A stretch of 64,000 bases of DNA from Planococcus lenghuensis. Its GTDB lineage: Bacteria > Bacillota > Bacilli > Bacillales_A > Planococcaceae. Every line of letters starts with the position of its first letter. Position 1 is the stretch's first letter. Positions 61,887 to 64,000 of the stretch are shown one piece after another. The translations under genes were made by a program, and so were the position numbers. The stretch lies in the NCBI RefSeq assembly GCF_001999905.1, contig NZ_CP019640.1:1716001-1780000 (forward strand), in the 5' to 3' direction. The notes under the pieces were generated by a model. That model had not been told where the DNA came from, did not search any database, and saw only the letters and a list, made by a program, of their open reading frames with translations.

Positions 61887-62606
61887 ATGAAACAGAGTTC
61901 AAAATTTATGCATTGGAACGGCTTTACGAAAAAAGTGTTTTTATCAGTGGGTTCATTAGCTTTCAGTATCGTCATTTCTGGTTGTAGTGACCAAGCTACC
62001 GAGACGATTTCTGAAGACGTTAGCGAGGGTGAAGTTGAAGTGACTGAAGGTGTAGCCGAACCATCTGAGAGTCCTAAAAGTGACACCTCTGAAGCGGAAG
62101 CAGAAGAATACGTGGATATCTTCACCGTGACAGGAGAAATAGAACGGATTGAAGACGAGATGATTTATATCGCTCATGAAGAAAGTGCAAGCTGGACGAT
62201 CCCTATGGAAGACACGGCTGATCTGGAAGTTGGTCAATTCGTCCATATTGAGGTCGCTGATCATACACCAGAAGATGACTGGGACCCGAGAGATTTTGAA
62301 GTTATGAGCTTAGAGGTTATTAGTGAAGCTGCGGATTTTGAATATATCCAGTACGATGGGAAAATCTTTTCTGAAGTTCCTGACAAGGAGATTTCAATAA
62401 TTGAAAGCAGATTTGGCGAAAGACAGCTGTTGGGACAAATCACCGAACAGGCAAAAGGCAGTATAGGGATTCAAGATTTTTCGGCTAGTCACTTGCCAAT
62501 CGGCACTAAGATTTACGCGCCTGTTTCTGAGGGAGATGAAGTAAGTACAATCGTTGCTGAGATGGAAGGCGCCGATGTGTTTTATCAGCTCGCTTTCGAA
62601 ATGTAG
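61887..62606 (+). CDS. Uncharacterised lipoprotein, acidic
   Basis: 239 residues from ATG 61887 (AAGGAG 61871-61876; the upstream GTG 61881 is too close). A signal with VGSLAFSIVISGC (Cys33) precedes an Asp/Glu/Ser-rich linker and a beta-rich domain (IFTVTGEIERIEDEMIYIAH, VGQFVHIEVADHTPEDDWDP), reminiscent of small OB-like YtxC/DUF3221-type extracellular domains. No firm family. A second part (EVPDKEISIIESRFGERQLL) follows. Confidence 0.65.
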   Translation: MKQSSKFMHWNGFTKKVFLSVGSLAFSIVISGCSDQATETISEDVSEGEVEVTEGVAEPSESPKSDTSEAEAEEYVDIFTVTGEIERIEDEMIYIAHEESASWTIPMEDTADLEVGQFVHIEVADHTPEDDWDPRDFEVMSLEVISEAADFEYIQYDGKIFSEVPDKEISIIESRFGERQLLGQITEQAKGSIGIQDFSASHLPIGTKIYAPVSEGDEVSTIVAEMEGADVFYQLAFEM

Positions 62607-62729
62607 ATAAGTTTTTAATGGTTAGTAATAACACAAAGAGAAACTTGATGGATGTTAGACTTTAATCAACAGTTCGACAAAAAATGGCATAAGCGTTCCG
62701 AGAATAAAATAAAGTTAATTGGTTGCCAC

Positions 62730-62761
62730 GAATGTAACATAAGTGCAGTTAAGTTACATTC
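62730..62761. repeat. Palindromic repeat, copy 1
   Basis: GAATGTAACATAA and TTAAGTTACATTC are inverted (12 of 13 match) with a six-base centre. It stands upstream of the DUF1871 gene. Confidence 0.7.
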
Positions 62762-62827
62762 AAATAAAGAAAACAAGTCGTTACTAAAAAAGTTAAAGCA
62801 AAGTTGTAAATTAAGGAGGGAAGGATC

Positions 62828-63073
62828 ATGGATGAGTATATATTTGTAAAAAGCATCGTTGATGAATGGGATCCGATTGGTTTATTGAACCTTGGGTGTC
62901 CAGGGGACGAATATGACCCTGAAATTAGAGAAATTGTAGCGCTCTTGCCCCATGTAAAATCGGTTGATGAACTCGCATTAAGAATCCGACAAGTTCTCAT
63001 AAAATGGTTTGAGGAGTATTTATCGATCGAAGTGTGCTATCCCGTAGCTTTGAAAATATGGGAAAGCCGTTAA
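62828..63073 (+). CDS. DUF1871 (YugE-like) family protein
   Basis: 81 residues from ATG 62828 (AAGGAGGGA upstream). VKSIVDEWDPIGLLNLGCPG, then DEYDPEIREIVALL and a C-terminal helix with EYLSIEV, match the small DUF1871 proteins of Bacillales, whose job is unknown. It is flanked on both sides by copies of the palindromic repeat and may be part of a contact-dependent or polymorphic toxin immunity region, since relatives often stand in such loci; this is inference. Confidence 0.75.
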   Translation: MDEYIFVKSIVDEWDPIGLLNLGCPGDEYDPEIREIVALLPHVKSVDELALRIRQVLIKWFEEYLSIEVCYPVALKIWESR

Positions 63074-63102
63074 AAAATCATAGTCTTCTTTTTCAGGAAG
63101 TC

Positions 63103-63136
63103 TGAACGTAACTTAATGGTAATTAAGTTATATTCA
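63103..63136. repeat. Palindromic repeat, copy 2
   Basis: TGAACGTAACTTAAT, GGTA, ATTAAGTTATATTCA: arms match at 13 of 15. It lies between the DUF1871 gene and the next gene. Confidence 0.75.
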
Positions 63137-63263
63137 CTTTCTTGAAAAATAAGGCTCTGTCAAAGGGCTATATTGACTTTTCTATTTAACTAACAGGCAG
63201 TTTTTAGTTGCAAGAATAGATTGAAATTCTAGTTAGCGTTCTTTTTTGACAGGAGGGAAAATT

Positions 63264-63728
63264 TTGTTTGGTAAATTTAGAAAGATCTTTAAGAAAGAAC
63301 TGCTAGAACAAGAAAAAAATGATCTATATGTGTTCATTCCAGAAACTGAAATAAATGAAAAGTTAAAAAGAAATGTAGTTGAACTAGAGAGAGTAGCTGG
63401 AGAATTGGCTAAAAGTCTTCAAATTAAATATGTGAAAGAATTTGAAAATCAAGGAAAATTAAACCTAAGGATTTGGGTGTCTAGGGACATTGATGGAGAT
63501 GAAGAAGAAGACTTAACTTCAGAACGTTGTTTAGAAAAAGAATACCGATCTCAAATAGCAATAGATTATGATGGCCCAAAATACGATGATGATTTTTATG
63601 CTCGTACATTTGGGTTATGGTATTACTTTGGCGGATATTTTAAAGGTTCAGGAACATTATATGATTTAACTAAAAATGATTTGGAAGCTGATATTGAAGA
63701 GATCTTGAAAAATTTACTTAAGAAATAA
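63264..63728 (+). CDS. Hypothetical acidic protein
   Basis: 154 residues from TTG 63264 behind AGGAGGG; the TTG 18 bases earlier lies before the ribosome site. It begins basic (FGKFRKIFKKELLEQEKNDL) and becomes acidic (RDIDGDEEEDLTSE, IAIDYDGPKYDDDFYARTFG) with an aromatic LWYYFGGYFKG stretch. The composition and size resemble immunity proteins of polymorphic toxin systems, but no family was recognised. Confidence 0.5.
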   Translation: MFGKFRKIFKKELLEQEKNDLYVFIPETEINEKLKRNVVELERVAGELAKSLQIKYVKEFENQGKLNLRIWVSRDIDGDEEEDLTSERCLEKEYRSQIAIDYDGPKYDDDFYARTFGLWYYFGGYFKGSGTLYDLTKNDLEADIEEILKNLLKK

Positions 63729-64000
63729 TATCAACTAGTTCCTATTCAACTAATAGGAGCGTTAAATTAACAAGAGAATCAACAGCAATATTTAACAGAG
63801 ACAAAAATGAAGGTGACATAAATTCTGGTTGTTAATTGTATTATAATTTTGTACTTCAACTCGCGGTAGAATCAAAATTAAATAGCTTTTAAATTCAATC
63901 TTTGAATGTAACTTAATATCAAGTAAGTTACATTGATTATCCTCATTCCATGCGCTCCATCAGAAAACCCATCGAAGCAAGTTTCCTTAGAAGAAATGAT
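63729..64000. other. Intergenic end of window
   Basis: No gene is visible up to the edge apart from repeat copy 3. Confidence 0.4.
63903..63936. repeat. Palindromic repeat, copy 3
   Basis: TGAATGTAACTTAAT, ATCA, AGTAAGTTACATTGA: arms match at 13 of 15 and the left arm equals the consensus of copies 1 and 2. Confidence 0.75.

Noticed and set aside
1-64000. CRISPR arrays, rRNA operons, prophage modules
   Set aside because: No regularly spaced direct repeats, no 16S/23S/5S-like sequence and no structural phage genes were seen in the window.

Overview
The window looks like chromosomal DNA of a low-to-mid GC, Gram-positive Bacillota, most likely a Bacillales/Planococcaceae-type bacterium. The evidence is SAM-I (S-box) leaders on methionine genes, strong AGGAGG-type ribosome binding sites, frequent TTG and GTG starts, lipobox lipoproteins, a sortase-like surface anchor, Gram-positive-type MerR/MerA, an OpuC-type osmolyte transporter, MntR-mntABC, and PhoP-type 11-bp TTAACA repeats. 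Genus is inference only.

Layout. 1-6.5 kb: tail of a ring-cleaving dioxygenase, an eroded IS91 transposase, a complete IS3 element, a GlcG/HbpS gene, a cluster of small AbrB-linked ORFs, a frameshifted abrB, a relBE module and an IS256 element. 6.8-16.8 kb: a sulfur/methionine region with three SAM riboswitches. The first precedes acsA-hom, and the second precedes an FMN reductase, a flavin monooxygenase, metY and metX. The third is orphaned in front of a deletion remnant of a second monooxygenase gene fused to a broken BCCT transporter gene. 17.2-21.5 kb: merR-merA, then a second disulfide reductase and a thioredoxin whose first active-site Cys codon is TGA. 21.5-33.3 kb: phosphate acquisition. 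This holds a PhnD-like lipoprotein, pstSCA on the plus strand, an orphan OmpR-type regulator, pstB-phoU on the minus strand, and alkaline phosphatase. pstS, pstB and phoA each have a four-repeat Pho box with 11-bp periodicity. 34-45 kb: pyruvate oxidase, a flavodoxin-like remnant, opuC with an amber-interrupted ATPase gene, an intact flavodoxin-like reductase, egtB, an old yellow enzyme, an amidase remnant and a metallophosphoesterase. 45.6-49.2 kb: a repeat-containing surface protein with an internal TAA, and a frameshifted IS605-type tnpB. 49.5-52.7 kb: mntBCA and mntR with two candidate MntR boxes. 52.8-57.6 kb: insertion sequences (IS3 remnant, IS1182 remnant, complete IS3, IS630). 57.7-64 kb: mazEF, lipoproteins, a regulator/MFS efflux pair, a DUF1871 gene and three copies of a palindromic repeat.

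How the genes fit together. AcsA (acetyl-CoA) and Hom (homoserine) supply the substrates of MetX. MetY then joins O-acetylhomoserine to sulfide or a thiol that the monooxygenase/FMN reductase pair could release from organosulfur compounds. The Pho region combines high-affinity phosphate uptake with extracellular phosphatase. A notable general feature is the number of genes broken by one stop or one indel (thioredoxin, opuCA, surface protein, BCCT, abrB, tnpB). This is either real decay or residual sequencing error.
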